NCBI RefSeq assembly: GCF_900113305.1
Contig: NZ_FOOW01000010.1
Coordinates: 1 to 64,000 of the forward strand
DNA: 64,000 nucleotides
Direction of reading: 5' to 3'
Source: Prevotella sp. KH2C16
Lineage (GTDB): Bacteria; Bacteroidota; Bacteroidia; Bacteroidales; Bacteroidaceae
Positions 17,012-26,452 of this stretch are shown piece after piece; the stretch's first letter is position 1, and each line of letters begins with the position of its first letter. The notes under the pieces are model-generated. The model worked only from the letters and a program-made list of their open reading frames with translations, did not search any database and was not told the origin of the DNA. Position numbers and translations under genes: made by a program.

Positions 17012-17524
17012 ATGACAAAAAAGATAGGAATCATCAGCGACACCCACGGATATTGGGACGAAAAATACTTACAGTATTTCGACTCCTGCGATGAGGTCTG
17101 GCATGCGGGCGACATCGGCTCCACGGAGGTAGCCGACAAGTTCGAGGCCATGCACCCGCTATTCCGAGCCGTACACGGCAACATCGACGGCCAGGACATC
17201 CGGTGCCGCTACCCCGAGGTGCTGCGGTTCCGATGCGAAGAAGTGGATGTATTGATGAAGCACATCGGCGGCTATCCGGGCAACTACGACCGCTCCATCC
17301 AGAGCCGCCTCTATGCCTCCCCGCCCAACCTCTTCATCTCCGGACACTCGCATATACTGAAGGTGAAGTTCGACAAGACGCTCAACCTGCTGCACATCAA
17401 CCCCGGAGCCGCGGGTATGCAGGGGTGGCACACGGATCGCACGATCGTCCGCCTCACCATCGAAGGAAAGAAATTCACCGACTGCGAGCTCATCACGCTC
17501 GGCGAGCACGGCAACAGAATATGA
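17012..17524 (+). CDS. YfcE/MJ0936-type metallophosphoesterase
   Basis: This 170-residue calcineurin-like phosphoesterase shows all metal-binding blocks: GIISDTHGYW, HAGDIGS, GNIDGQ (a variant of GNCD/GNxD), a histidine in MKHIGGYPGN and GHSHILKV. INPGAAG follows. Family members hydrolyse phosphodiesters with Mn2+ or Ni2+, but natural substrates are mostly unknown. The length is typical. The next gene starts 2 bases after its stop, suggesting a small operon with two tiny membrane proteins and then possibly the nucleotide-sugar genes. Confidence 0.92.
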   Translation: MTKKIGIISDTHGYWDEKYLQYFDSCDEVWHAGDIGSTEVADKFEAMHPLFRAVHGNIDGQDIRCRYPEVLRFRCEEVDVLMKHIGGYPGNYDRSIQSRLYASPPNLFISGHSHILKVKFDKTLNLLHINPGAAGMQGWHTDRTIVRLTIEGKKFTDCELITLGEHGNRI

Positions 17525-17525
17525 C

Positions 17526-17726
17526 ATGGGAAGGAAGACTTTGACACATCTGGGCAAGGCTCTTGTCTTCGGGGTGGTATTCACCGTCATCGGGATGGCC
17601 TTCGATGTCGTCTTCGTGGACGAGGCTCAAAGGGTGCCGTGGGAGTTTTTCCTGCAGGGCGCGCTCGTCTACTTCTTCCTGATAGGCCTCCGGAAGCTCG
17701 AAGAGATATACATGAAACGAAACTAA
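17526..17726 (+). CDS. Small two-helix membrane protein, unknown function
   Basis: This 66-residue protein has two hydrophobic stretches (ALVFGVVFTVIGMAFDVVFV and FFLQGALVYFFLIGL) separated by a short charged loop and ended by a basic tail. I do not recognise it. It begins 2 bases after the phosphoesterase stop and ends 20 bases before another small membrane protein. The tight packing and clear membrane pattern argue that it is real. Confidence 0.65.
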   Translation: MGRKTLTHLGKALVFGVVFTVIGMAFDVVFVDEAQRVPWEFFLQGALVYFFLIGLRKLEEIYMKRN

Positions 17727-17746
17727 GAACTTAAAATCAGAAAGAC

Positions 17747-17932
17747 ATGACACGACGCAAAGGAATCATTGGACTCGCCTCAGTCGAGGCTGTTCTTTTT
17801 ATCATCATCTTCTTATTGTATGCGCAAGAAGTCATCGGGATTACCTTGATGCTTGGGCTTTTCATCGGCATAGCACTCATTACATCAACGGCCCTCTTCC
17901 TCATCATCAGGAATACGCCTCCCGAGGAATAG
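17747..17932 (+). CDS. Small two-helix membrane protein, unknown function
   Basis: This 61-residue protein has two strongly hydrophobic helices (SVEAVLFIIIFLLYAQEVIG and LMLGLFIGIALITSTALFLI) with a basic N-terminus (TRRKG) and an acidic C-terminus (RNTPPEE). I do not recognise the family. It sits between the preceding small protein and the dTDP-glucose dehydratase gene (37-base gap), all on the plus strand. Confidence 0.6.
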   Translation: MTRRKGIIGLASVEAVLFIIIFLLYAQEVIGITLMLGLFIGIALITSTALFLIIRNTPPEE

Positions 17933-17969
17933 GTTCTAAACAGGAAACAAATAAAAAACATATACGAAT

Positions 17970-19118
17970 ATGAAAACTTATCTGGTAACAGGAGCCGCCG
18001 GATTCATCGGCGCAAACTATATCAAGTATCTCCTCCACAGGAAATATGCCCGTGAAGACATCAAGGTCATCATCCTCGACGCCCTCACCTATGCCGGCAA
18101 TCTGGGCACCATCAAGGACGACATCGACAATCGCCGCTGCCTCTTCGTCAAGGGCGACATCCGCGACCGGCAGCTCGCCGACCGCCTGTTTGCTGAAAAC
18201 GACATCGACTATGTGGTCAACTTCGCGGCCGAAAGCCATGTAGACCGCTCCATAGAAGACCCTCAGCTCTTCCTGAGCGTCAACATCCTCGGCACGCAGA
18301 ACCTGCTCGACGCGGCCCGCCGGGCATGGGTTACGGGCAAGGACAGCCAGGGCTACCCCACCTGGAAGCCGGGCAAGCGATACCACCAGGTGTCCACCGA
18401 CGAGGTCTACGGCTCCCTCGGTGTCACGGGATACTTCACGGAGCAGACCCCGCTGTGCCCTCACAGCCCGTATTCCGCTGCCAAGACGAGTGCCGATCTC
18501 TTCGTAATGGCCTACCACGACACCTATCACATGCCCGTGAGCATCACCCGTTGCTCTAACAACTACGGGCCCTACCACTTCCCCGAGAAGCTCATCCCGC
18601 TCATCATCAACAACATCCTGGAAGGCAAGCAACTGCCCGTCTACGGCAAGGGAGAGAACATTCGCGACTGGCTTTATGTCGAGGACCACTGCAAGGCCAT
18701 AGACATGGTGGTGCGCGAAGGCAGAGAAGGCGAGGTATACAATGTCGGCGGACACAACGAAATGAAGAATATCGACATCGTGAAGCTCACCATCAAGACC
18801 ATCCACGACATGATGCAGGAGGACAAGAGCCTGCGCAAGGTGCTCAAGAAGCAAGAGAAAGACGAGAACGGAGACATCCGCATCGACTGGATCAACGACA
18901 GTCTCATCACCTTCGTAGCAGACCGGCTCGGCCATGATGCCCGCTACGGCATCGACCCCACCAAGATCAAGAACGACCTGGGGTGGTATCCCGAGACCAA
19001 GTTTGCCGACGGCATCGTGAAGACCATCCGCTGGAACCTCGAGAACCAGCAGTGGATTCAGGAGGTAACGAGCGGCGACTACCAGAAGTATTATGAACAG
19101 ATGTACGGAAACCGATAA
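17970..19118 (+). CDS. rfbB: dTDP-glucose 4,6-dehydratase
   Basis: This 382-residue extended short-chain dehydrogenase makes dTDP-4-keto-6-deoxyglucose. The NAD-binding motif GAAGFIGANY lies at residues 8-17, VNFAAESHVDRSIEDP is the RmlB signature, and the catalytic YxxxK is in SPYSAAKTSADLF. It is a little longer than the enterobacterial enzyme because of the insertion VTGKDSQGYPTWKPGKRYHQ, as in Bacteroidota homologues. It heads a run of five tightly spaced genes ending with an aminotransferase; three of those downstream genes use the same kind of nucleotide sugar, so the product is probably a 3-amino- or 3-acylamino-3,6-dideoxyhexose for a surface glycan. Confidence 0.95.
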   Translation: MKTYLVTGAAGFIGANYIKYLLHRKYAREDIKVIILDALTYAGNLGTIKDDIDNRRCLFVKGDIRDRQLADRLFAENDIDYVVNFAAESHVDRSIEDPQLFLSVNILGTQNLLDAARRAWVTGKDSQGYPTWKPGKRYHQVSTDEVYGSLGVTGYFTEQTPLCPHSPYSAAKTSADLFVMAYHDTYHMPVSITRCSNNYGPYHFPEKLIPLIINNILEGKQLPVYGKGENIRDWLYVEDHCKAIDMVVREGREGEVYNVGGHNEMKNIDIVKLTIKTIHDMMQEDKSLRKVLKKQEKDENGDIRIDWINDSLITFVADRLGHDARYGIDPTKIKNDLGWYPETKFADGIVKTIRWNLENQQWIQEVTSGDYQKYYEQMYGNR

Positions 19119-19133
19119 TCCAGACCCGGCAAG

Positions 19134-20315
19134 ATGAAGAAAATCATGCTCCTCGGTTCCGGTGAACTGGGCAAGGAATTTACGATAGCGGCCAAGCGGG
19201 CAGGACTCTATGTCATAGCCTGCGACAACTACGAGGGCGCACCGGCCATGCAGGTAGCCGATGAATGCGAGGTGTTCTCCATGCTCAACGGCGACGCCCT
19301 TGCCGACGCAGTGCACCGCCATCGACCCGACATCATCGTCCCCGAGATAGAGGCCATCCGCACCGAGCGGCTCTTCGAGTTTGAGAAAGCGGGTATTCAG
19401 GTGGTCCCCTCGGCCAAGGCCGTGAACTACACGATGAACCGCCGGGCCATCCGCGACCTCGCATCACGGGAGTTAGGCCTGCGCACAGCCAGGTATTTCT
19501 ATGCGAAAAGCTTCGACGAGTTCCGTCGGGCGGCCGACGAGATAGGCTTCCCGTGCGTGGTCAAGCCCCTGATGAGTTCGTCCGGCCACGGCCAGAGCTA
19601 TGTGCACAACGACGACGAACTGCACGAGGCCTACCGGGAGGCCATGGAAGAAGGGCGCGGCGATGTCAGGGAAGTGATTATCGAGGAGTTCATCGACTTC
19701 CAATCAGAGTTCACCCTGCTCACCGTTACCCAGAAAAACGGCCCCACCCTGTTCTGTCCGCCCATCGGGCATGTACAGAAAGGCGGCGACTATCGCGAGA
19801 GCTGGCAGCCGTTTCAGCTGCCCGCCAAGGCTCTCAAGACCGCCCAGCACATGGCCGCCGAGGTTACCAAGGCACTCACGGGATATGGCATCTGGGGCGT
19901 GGAGTTCTTCCTCACCCGACAGGGAGAGGTCATCTTCTCGGAACTCTCGCCCCGCCCGCACGACACGGGCATGGTTACCCTCGGCCATACCACCAACCTC
20001 AGCGAGTTTGAACTGCACCTCCGGGCCGTCATGGGATGGCCCATTCCCGCCATTCATCTGGAGCATTGCGGCTGCTCGGCGGTCATCCTCTCGCCCGTGG
20101 AGAGCCGCGAGCCGCTCGACTACAACCTCGTGGAAGCCCTGAGTGAAGACCGCACCCGCATACGCATCTTCGGCAAGCCCGTGGCTCATGTAGGGCGCAG
20201 AATGGGTGTCGCACTGTGCTACGGCGAGCTTGGCGACGACCTCAATGCCCTGCGCGACAAGGCAAAACGACTGGCAAAGACGGTTCTCGGCACCGATCCT
20301 TATATGAAGAAATGA
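19134..20315 (+). CDS. purT: Formate-dependent phosphoribosylglycinamide formyltransferase
   Basis: This 393-residue ATP-grasp enzyme uses formate and ATP to formylate GAR in purine synthesis. It has the N-terminal pre-grasp motif [10 protein letters not shown], the ATP-grasp region [17 protein letters not shown], and the PurT blocks [13 protein letters not shown] and [15 protein letters not shown]. The length matches E. coli PurT. It lies 15 bases after rfbB, and its TGA overlaps the ATG of the ketoisomerase gene (ATGA), so it is embedded in a sugar operon. The sequence gives no sign that its substrate has changed; the placement is odd for a purine gene. Confidence 0.93.
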   Translation: MKKIMLLGSGELGKEFTIAAKRAGLYVIACDNYEGAPAMQVADECEVFSMLNGDALADAVHRHRPDIIVPEIEAIRTERLFEFEKAGIQVVPSAKAVNYTMNRRAIRDLASRELGLRTARYFYAKSFDEFRRAADEIGFPCVVKPLMSSSGHGQSYVHNDDELHEAYREAMEEGRGDVREVIIEEFIDFQSEFTLLTVTQKNGPTLFCPPIGHVQKGGDYRESWQPFQLPAKALKTAQHMAAEVTKALTGYGIWGVEFFLTRQGEVIFSELSPRPHDTGMVTLGHTTNLSEFELHLRAVMGWPIPAIHLEHCGCSAVILSPVESREPLDYNLVEALSEDRTRIRIFGKPVAHVGRRMGVALCYGELGDDLNALRDKAKRLAKTVLGTDPYMKK

Positions 20316-20719
20316 CCTTAGGAAGAATCATAGAGCTTTCCAAAATCCTCGATCCGCGCGGCAATCTCACGGTAACGGAGGAACTGAAGGACATTCCCTT
20401 CGATATCAGGCGCGTCTACTGGGTGTATGATGTGCCCTCCGGGGAAAGCCGGGGAGGCCATGCCCACAAGACTTGCCGCGAGTTTATCATCGCCGTGAGC
20501 GGGTCGTTCTCGGTTACGCTCAACAACGGTAGAGAGCAGAAGACCTACCTCCTGAACCACCCCTACCAAGGACTTCTCGTGGAAACCGGCACATGGCGCA
20601 CCCTCGACGACTTCTCTTCGGGAGCCGTCTGTCTGGTTCTTGCCTCGGAATTCTTCAGCGAAGACGACTATATCCGCGACTTCGACGAATACCTGGAATA
20701 CCTGCGATGTTCGAAATAA
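20312..20719 (+). CDS. FdtA/QdtA-type dTDP-sugar 3,4-ketoisomerase (cupin)
   Basis: This 135-residue cupin isomerises dTDP-4-keto-6-deoxyglucose to the 3-keto form, preparing C3 for amination. The signature elements are [24 protein letters not shown], the basic pocket [18 protein letters not shown] and the terminal FDEYLEYL. The start at 20312 overlaps the purT stop and matches the family N-terminus; the longer frame upstream is a read-back inside purT. The product is passed to the aminotransferase two genes downstream. FdtA (galacto) and QdtA (gluco) cannot be separated by eye. Confidence 0.9.
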   Translation: MTLGRIIELSKILDPRGNLTVTEELKDIPFDIRRVYWVYDVPSGESRGGHAHKTCREFIIAVSGSFSVTLNNGREQKTYLLNHPYQGLLVETGTWRTLDDFSSGAVCLVLASEFFSEDDYIRDFDEYLEYLRCSK

Positions 20720-21645
20720 GACGATATACGGCCGAAGACAAGGCGCTCTGGGACCGATATGTAGGCAAGGCCAGAAACGCTACTTTCCTCTTTTATCGCG
20801 ACTACATGGACTATCATGCCGACCGGTTCGAGGACTTTTCGCTCCTGTTCTACAAAGGCAGGAGACTCTATGCGCTGCTCCCTGCCCACCGGGAAGGCAC
20901 CACACTCTACTCCCACTTCGGCCTCACCTATGGCGGACTGCTCATGGACATCCATGTAACGGCCGCCGACACCTGCGTCCTCTTTGAGGAACTCAACGGC
21001 TGGCTGCGGGCGCAAGGCTTCCGAAAGGTGGTCTATCGCCCCGTTCCCTGGGTCTATCACAGGCATCCGTCAGAAGAAGATCTCTATGCCATTTACTGGA
21101 AATGCGGGGCAAGACTGCGCTCGAGAAACATCGGGACGACGATTTTCATGCAGCAGCACCTGCGCTGGCGCAAGGATCATCTGCGCCGACTCCGCAAGTC
21201 CAAGGCCGGCGGCGTCATTGTCAGAAGTGATGCCCCGCTCGCAGAATTCTGGGAAATCCTGAATAAAAACCTAATGAACCGCTTTCAAGCCAGACCCGTC
21301 CACACACTCGAGGAGATAGAGTTATTGAGGTCTCGGTTCCCTAAGAACATCATTCAATACAGCGCCTACAAGGACGGGCACATCATCGGAGGCATCACTT
21401 TCTATATCACCGCCCGGGTGGTCCACGGCCAGTATAGCGCCACCAACGCAGAGGGAAAGGAGCTGGGAGCCATGGAGGCAATCTACGAACGGGTTATGTA
21501 TCACGACTATCCGCAATATCCTTATCTCGACTTCGGCAGTTCCACCGAGCAGAACGGCAGTTGGCTGAACGAAGGACTGATAGCCCACAAGGAGGGATAT
21601 GGCGGCCGGAGCGTGGTCTACGACACTTACGAATGGGACTTATGA
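20707..21645 (+). CDS. GNAT/FemAB-like acyltransferase
   Basis: This 312-residue protein begins [19 protein letters not shown] and has two GNAT-like halves, as in FemAB and BioF2-like enzymes. A C-terminal [20 protein letters not shown] segment leads into [18 protein letters not shown]. It probably transfers an acyl or aminoacyl group to the amino sugar made by its neighbours, or it may modify a peptide or lipid; this is inferred from position. It overlaps the ketoisomerase gene by 13 bases, and its TGA overlaps the aminotransferase ATG. It is not the left-handed beta-helix type acetyltransferase (FdtC/QdtC) usually found in this pathway. Confidence 0.75.
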   Translation: MFEIRRYTAEDKALWDRYVGKARNATFLFYRDYMDYHADRFEDFSLLFYKGRRLYALLPAHREGTTLYSHFGLTYGGLLMDIHVTAADTCVLFEELNGWLRAQGFRKVVYRPVPWVYHRHPSEEDLYAIYWKCGARLRSRNIGTTIFMQQHLRWRKDHLRRLRKSKAGGVIVRSDAPLAEFWEILNKNLMNRFQARPVHTLEEIELLRSRFPKNIIQYSAYKDGHIIGGITFYITARVVHGQYSATNAEGKELGAMEAIYERVMYHDYPQYPYLDFGSSTEQNGSWLNEGLIAHKEGYGGRSVVYDTYEWDL

Positions 21646-22742
21646 TAGCATATCAGGACTTGAAACGCGTTACTTCACGGCATCAGGAGGAGCTTCAGGC
21701 GGCCGTGAGGCAGGTCATAGACAGCGGCCGATACCTGCAAGGGCAGGCCGTAGAGAGGTTTGAAAACCACTATGCCGACTACATCGGCACCCGCCATTGC
21801 GTGTCGTGCGCCAGCGGACTGGATGCCCTCACGCTCATTCTCCGCGCCTACAAGGAGACGGGGATATTGAGGGAGGGCGACGAGGTCATCGTCCCGGCCA
21901 ACACCTACATCGCCTCCATCCTCTCCATTACGGAGAATCTGCTCAAGCCGATACTGGTGGAACCGAGCCTCCTGACCTATGAGATTGACGACACGAAGAT
22001 AGAGGAAGCCATCACCGAAAGGACACGCGCCGTGATGATCGTCCATCTCTACGGTCGCAATTCGTTTACTCCCAAGATAGCGGAGATATGCCGAAGACAT
22101 CATCTGAAGCTCATCGAGGACAATGCACAGGCACACGGATGCGAGTTTGAAGGGCGCAAGACCGGCTCCTTAGGCGATGCCGCCGCCCACAGCTTCTATC
22201 CCGCAAAGAACCTCGGAGCACTCGGCGACGCCGGTGCCGTTACCACCGACGACGACGAACTGTCGTCCGCCATCCGCGCGTTAGGCAACTATGGCAGCAA
22301 CAAGAAGTATATCTTTCCCTATAAAGGGCGAAACAGCCGTATGGACGAGATACAAGCCGCCGTGCTGGATGTAAAGCTGCGATACCTTGACGACGACAAC
22401 CAGAATCGCCGGGAGATAGCGGAATTTTATTTAAGGAATATATCCAATCCGCTGGTTCACAACCCCTTACCAGGAAAGAGAGACAATGTCTGGCACATTT
22501 TCCCCGCCCGCTGCGAACATCGCGACGAGCTTCAGGAATACTTGCGACGGCAGGGCATTGAGACGATGATTCACTATCCCGTCCCGCCCCACCGTCAGGA
22601 ATGCTACAAGGAGCTCGGAATCCTCCGGCTGCCCATCACCGAAAAGATTCATCGGGAGGAAATAAGCATTCCTGTCTATCCATGTTTAGACAGACAGGAA
22701 TACACCTATATCGCCGAGAAAATCAACGAGTTTGAAACCTAA
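21642..22742 (+). CDS. DegT/DnrJ/EryC1-family sugar aminotransferase (FdtB/QdtB-like)
   Basis: This 366-residue PLP enzyme aminates a 3-keto-6-deoxyhexose nucleotide using glutamate. The PLP lysine lies in [20 protein letters not shown], preceded by [29 protein letters not shown] is the C-terminal family block. The start at 21642 overlaps the acyltransferase stop (ATGA), which favours it over the upstream frame start. It closes the nucleotide-sugar operon. Its stop codon overlaps the stop of the convergent deoxynucleoside kinase gene, leaving no room for a terminator. Confidence 0.93.
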   Translation: MIAYQDLKRVTSRHQEELQAAVRQVIDSGRYLQGQAVERFENHYADYIGTRHCVSCASGLDALTLILRAYKETGILREGDEVIVPANTYIASILSITENLLKPILVEPSLLTYEIDDTKIEEAITERTRAVMIVHLYGRNSFTPKIAEICRRHHLKLIEDNAQAHGCEFEGRKTGSLGDAAAHSFYPAKNLGALGDAGAVTTDDDELSSAIRALGNYGSNKKYIFPYKGRNSRMDEIQAAVLDVKLRYLDDDNQNRREIAEFYLRNISNPLVHNPLPGKRDNVWHIFPARCEHRDELQEYLRRQGIETMIHYPVPPHRQECYKELGILRLPITEKIHREEISIPVYPCLDRQEYTYIAEKINEFET

Positions 22743-23374
22743 TCCTGCTTAGCGCCCTCAAAGGGGAACAGCCCGTACAGTTCCGCGTCTATCGTATCGG
22801 TAATCTGCTGGAAGTCCTTAGGGTCGCTCTCAAACTTCAGCTTGTCGCCGTCCACTATCATCAGCCGCCCTTCATAGCCGGCTATCCACTCCTCATAGCG
22901 GTTGTTAAGCCCCTGAAGATAGTCTATGCGGATAGACTTCTCGTAGTCGCGCCCGCGCTTCTCTATCTGCTCCACGATGTTCGGAATCGACGAGCGGATG
23001 TAGATCATGAGGTCAGGAAGCTTGACGAGCGACATCATCAGGTCGAAGAGATCGGTATAGTTGTCGAAGTCGCGGTCGCTCATCATGCCCATGTCGTGCA
23101 GGTTTGGCGCGAAGATTCGCGCGTCCTCGAAGATCGTGCGGTCCTGAACGATGGTCTCGGAGCTTTTTGAAATCTCCACTACATCTCGGAATCGCTTGTT
23201 CAGAAAGTAAATCTGAAGGTTGAAAGCCCATCGGTTCATATCGGCATAATAGTCCTCCAAGTAGGGATTGTTGTCGACTGGCTCGAAGTGGGGTGTCCAC
23301 CCGTATCGTTTGGCAAGCATCTTGGTGAGGGTGGTCTTGCCGCTTCCTATGTTTCCGGCTATTGCTATATGCAT
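22739..23374 (-). CDS. Deoxynucleoside kinase (tandem copy 2)
   Basis: This 211-residue kinase of the dCK/dGK family has the P-loop GNIGSGKTT at residues 7-15, [14 protein letters not shown] (substrate-binding acidic residues) and [12 protein letters not shown]. An arginine-rich lid follows ([15 protein letters not shown]). It phosphorylates deoxynucleosides for salvage. It lies 15 bases downstream of a closely related kinase gene, an arrangement known from lactobacilli where two paralogues form a dAK/dGK pair. Specificity of either copy cannot be read from the sequence. Confidence 0.93.
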   Translation of the reverse strand: MHIAIAGNIGSGKTTLTKMLAKRYGWTPHFEPVDNNPYLEDYYADMNRWAFNLQIYFLNKRFRDVVEISKSSETIVQDRTIFEDARIFAPNLHDMGMMSDRDFDNYTDLFDLMMSLVKLPDLMIYIRSSIPNIVEQIEKRGRDYEKSIRIDYLQGLNNRYEEWIAGYEGRLMIVDGDKLKFESDPKDFQQITDTIDAELYGLFPFEGAKQD

Positions 23375-23389
23375 AACTGTAAGGTTTGA

Positions 23390-24019
23390 TTATTCGTTCT
23401 GATTGGAGAAAAGGCCGAAGAGGTTGGCGTCCACCTTGTCTACGATCTGCGCCAGCTGCTTCGGGTTATGCTGGAAGTCTATGTCGTCGACATCCACCAC
23501 AAGCACCTTTCCCTTATACTTATTGAAGATGAAATCCTCGTATCTCTCGTTGAGATTGGTCAGGTAATCAAGCGGCATTGTCTGCTCATAGTCCCGCCCG
23601 CGCTTCTGTATATTGGCCACGAGATGCGGCACCGAGGCGCGCAGATAGATCATCAGGTCGGGATATTTCACGATCATCATCATCGACTCGAACAGCCCCA
23701 TATAGGTGTCGAAGTCGCGGTCCGAGAGATGCCCCATGGCCTTGTTCGTGGCCGTGAACACATAGACGCCCTCGTAGATGGAACGATCCTGGATGATGGT
23801 GTCCTCGGATTTGGCGATGGCCAGCAGGTCCTTGAAGCGCTCCTTGAGGAAATAGACCTCCATGTTAAGCGACCATCGGGGTATATCCTTATAGTAATCC
23901 TCAAGATAAGGATTATAGTCCACGGCCTCGAAGCGTGGCGTCCAGCCGTAGTGTCTTGCCAGCATTGTGGTCAATGTGGTCTTTCCGCTGCCAATGTTTC
24001 CCGCAATTGCAATATGCAC
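23390..24019 (-). CDS. Deoxynucleoside kinase (tandem copy 1, GTG start)
   Basis: This 209-residue paralogue shares the first sixteen residues almost exactly with the downstream copy (P-loop GNIGSGKTT) and also has [26 protein letters not shown] and KRGRDYEQTMPLDYL. Differences cluster in the substrate pocket (VFTATNKAMG versus [10 protein letters not shown]), suggesting distinct base preference. Translation starts with GTG at 24019-24017. A TACCTTTG -7 box at 24070-24063 lies upstream. The two genes probably form one transcript. Confidence 0.93.
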   Translation of the reverse strand: MHIAIAGNIGSGKTTLTTMLARHYGWTPRFEAVDYNPYLEDYYKDIPRWSLNMEVYFLKERFKDLLAIAKSEDTIIQDRSIYEGVYVFTATNKAMGHLSDRDFDTYMGLFESMMMIVKYPDLMIYLRASVPHLVANIQKRGRDYEQTMPLDYLTNLNERYEDFIFNKYKGKVLVVDVDDIDFQHNPKQLAQIVDKVDANLFGLFSNQNE

Positions 24020-24062
24020 CTTTTATTCTTCTTTATTAGATTCGTATCGAGTGATTTCATGG

Positions 24063-24070
24063 CAAAGGTA
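24063..24070 (-). promoter_or_regulatory. -7 promoter box for the deoxynucleoside kinase pair
   Basis: TACCTTTG on the minus strand matches TAnnTTTG, about 44 bases upstream of the GTG start. No clear -33 box is visible. Confidence 0.45.
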
Positions 24071-24213
24071 ACAAAATTCCCAGAGTTACCATTCCTTTTA
24101 ACGATATTTTTAAGCAATAATTGTAATCCGGGCGGCACGCCGGGGGACGGAAGGCGACTACCGAAACACCTCCAGACGGCTTCCGGATTTTCTTTTTGCC
24201 GCTACCCGCCAGA

Positions 24214-24274
24214 TAAAATCGGCGATTTTGTCCCATGATTTCGGCGATTTTGTCGCACAATCTCGCCGATTTTG
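24214..24274. repeat. 22-bp-period palindromic array, type A, three units
   Basis: Units start at 24214, 24236 and 24258 with exactly 22-base steps: TAAAAT-CGGCG-ATTTTG, TGATTT-CGGCG-ATTTTG and CAATCT-CGCCG-ATTTTG. Unlike the other type A arrays it lies between divergent genes (kinase pair and topoisomerase III), so a terminator role is unlikely here. The rest of the 354-base gap holds only the two promoters. Confidence 0.85.
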
Positions 24275-24342
24275 TCAGAGTGCCTGCCGCCTTTCATGAA
24301 ACAAATAATCGTCCTTCCTGCCACCGAGTGAAATATTTTTCT

Positions 24343-24350
24343 TATCTTTG
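24343..24350 (+). promoter_or_regulatory. -7 promoter box for topoisomerase III
   Basis: TATCTTTG matches the Bacteroidota -7 element and lies 23 bases upstream of the ATG at 24374. Confidence 0.55.
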
Positions 24351-24373
24351 CACTTCAGAAAAAGTTTTCCAAC

Positions 24374-26362
24374 ATGATAGTTTGTATTGCCGAGAAACCC
24401 AGCGTAGCCAAGGACATAGCACGAATCATCGGAGCTACGGCCTCCCACGACGGCTACATGGAGGGCAACGGATACCAGGTTACATGGACTTTCGGCCACC
24501 TCTGCTGCCTCAAGGAGCCCGACGACTACAGCGAGAACTGGAAACACTGGAGCCTCGCCGCCCTGCCCATGATTCCCGCACGCTTCGGCATCAAGCTCAT
24601 CGAGGACGCCGGAATCAAGAAGCAGTTCGCCATTATAGAGCGGCTCATGCAGGCGGCCGACGGCATCATCAACTGCGGCGACGCCGGCCAGGAGGGCGAA
24701 CTGATTCAGCGGTGGGTGATGCAGAAGGCCAACGCCACCTGTCCGGTCAGGCGACTGTGGATTTCCTCGATGACCGACGAGGCCATCCGCGAGGGTTTCC
24801 AGCGGCTGAAAGACCAGGGCGAATACCAGAGCCTCTATCTCGCAGGGCTCTCACGGGCCATCGGCGACTGGCTCCTGGGCATGAACGCCACCCGCCTCTA
24901 CACGCTCAAGTACGGCCAGAACAGGCAGGTGTTGAGCATCGGACGCGTGCAGACGCCCACCCTCGCGCTGATAGTGAACCGGCAGAAGGAAATCGACGGC
25001 TTCAAGCCCGAGCCCTACTGGATTCTGGCAACGATATACCGCGACACGCAGTTCACGGCCACCAAGGGCAAGTTTCTCAGCAAGGAAGAGGGCGAGAAAG
25101 CCTTCGAGACCATTGCGGGAAAACCCTTCACGGTTACCGATGTGCAGAAGAAGAAGGGCACGGAGGCACCGCCCCACCTCTACGACCTCACCTCGCTGCA
25201 GGTGGACTGCAACCGTAAGTTCAGCTATTCGGCCGACATGACGCTCAAGCTCATACAGAGTCTCTACGAGAAGAAGTTCACCACCTATCCCCGCGTGGAC
25301 ACGCAATACCTCTCGGACGACATCTACCCCAAGTGTCCCGCCATCCTCAAGGGACTCGACGGATATGCCCCCCTCACCCAGCCGATTGTCGGAAAGAAAC
25401 TCCGCAAGGACAAAAAGGTGTTCGACACCTCGAAGGTTACCGACCACCATGCCATCATTCCTACCGGCGTTCCTGCCCGCGGGCTCACCGATATGGAGCG
25501 GAATGTCTACGAACTGGTGGCCCTGCGCTTCATCAGCGTGTTCTATCCCGACTGCAAATTCTCCACCACCACGGTCATGGGAACGGCTGGCGAGGTGGAA
25601 TTCAAGGTCAGCGGCAAGGAGATTCTCGACCCCGGATGGCATGCCGTGTATGCCAAGGAAGAGCAGAAGGCAACCGACGAAGACAGCAAGAGCGGCGACG
25701 AGGAGCGCACCCTGCCCTCGTTCATTGTCGGCGAGACGGGGCCGCACACGCCCACCCTTACCGAGAAGTGGACCACACCGCCCAAATACTACACCGAGGC
25801 GACGCTGCTCCGCGCCATGGAGACGGCCGGCAAGTTCGTGGAAGACGAGGAACTGCGCGCCGCCTTGAAGGAAAACGGCATCGGAAGACCGTCGTCGAGA
25901 GCCGGAATCATAGAGACCCTCTTCAAGCGACGCTACATCCGCCGCGAGCGCAAGAACCTGCTCGCCACCCCCACGGGCATCGAACTCATCGACACCATCC
26001 ACGAAAGACTGCTCACGAGCTGTGAACTCACGGGCATCTGGGAGAAGAAACTGCGCGACATCGAGCACAAGACCTACGACCCCCAGCAGTTCATCAACGA
26101 GCTGAAAGAGCAGATCGGCAACATCGTAACCGATGTGCTGAGCGACAACTCCAACCGCCGGGTAGCCACGACCACCGAGGCCGACCTCAAGAAGAGAAGC
26201 CCCCGCAAGCAGGCTCCGCGGCTGAAAGCCGACGACACCCTCATCGGCAAGCCCTGTCCCAAATGCGGCAAGGGCACTATTATAAAAGGTAAAACTGCCT
26301 ACGGATGCAGCAACTGGAAGAACGGATGCGACTTCCGCCTGCCGTTCGAGGATAAAGCATAG
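24374..26362 (+). CDS. topB: DNA topoisomerase III (type IA)
   Basis: This 662-residue enzyme relaxes and decatenates DNA. The TOPRIM domain contains IAEKPSVAKDIARIIG with the catalytic glutamate at residue 7 and CGDAGQEGEL with D103. The active-site tyrosine is Y305 in KFTTYPRVDTQYL. The C-terminus has a single four-cysteine zinc-binding element (PCPKCGKGTI through GCSNWKNGCDF). Length and domain order fit TopB proteins of Bacteroidota, where both chromosomal and mobile-element copies exist. Here it lies alone with its own promoter and no mobilisation genes nearby. Confidence 0.93.
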   Translation: MIVCIAEKPSVAKDIARIIGATASHDGYMEGNGYQVTWTFGHLCCLKEPDDYSENWKHWSLAALPMIPARFGIKLIEDAGIKKQFAIIERLMQAADGIINCGDAGQEGELIQRWVMQKANATCPVRRLWISSMTDEAIREGFQRLKDQGEYQSLYLAGLSRAIGDWLLGMNATRLYTLKYGQNRQVLSIGRVQTPTLALIVNRQKEIDGFKPEPYWILATIYRDTQFTATKGKFLSKEEGEKAFETIAGKPFTVTDVQKKKGTEAPPHLYDLTSLQVDCNRKFSYSADMTLKLIQSLYEKKFTTYPRVDTQYLSDDIYPKCPAILKGLDGYAPLTQPIVGKKLRKDKKVFDTSKVTDHHAIIPTGVPARGLTDMERNVYELVALRFISVFYPDCKFSTTTVMGTAGEVEFKVSGKEILDPGWHAVYAKEEQKATDEDSKSGDEERTLPSFIVGETGPHTPTLTEKWTTPPKYYTEATLLRAMETAGKFVEDEELRAALKENGIGRPSSRAGIIETLFKRRYIRRERKNLLATPTGIELIDTIHERLLTSCELTGIWEKKLRDIEHKTYDPQQFINELKEQIGNIVTDVLSDNSNRRVATTTEADLKKRSPRKQAPRLKADDTLIGKPCPKCGKGTIIKGKTAYGCSNWKNGCDFRLPFEDKA

Positions 26363-26452
26363 ACCCCTCCTCTCGTTTCCCACACTTATGAAAGTCATAC
26401 GGGGCCGGGCAATAAACCCGCCCAGGAATCGTTATATCAGAAAGAATTGGAA

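Noticed and set aside
17907..19322. A 471-codon open frame on the minus strand opposite rfbB
   Set aside because: It is the mirror of rfbB codons (V, L, D, H-rich), has no motifs and no promoter.
24851..26398. A 515-codon open frame on the minus strand opposite topB
   Set aside because: It is a shadow of the topoisomerase gene; the plus-strand frame has complete catalytic motifs.
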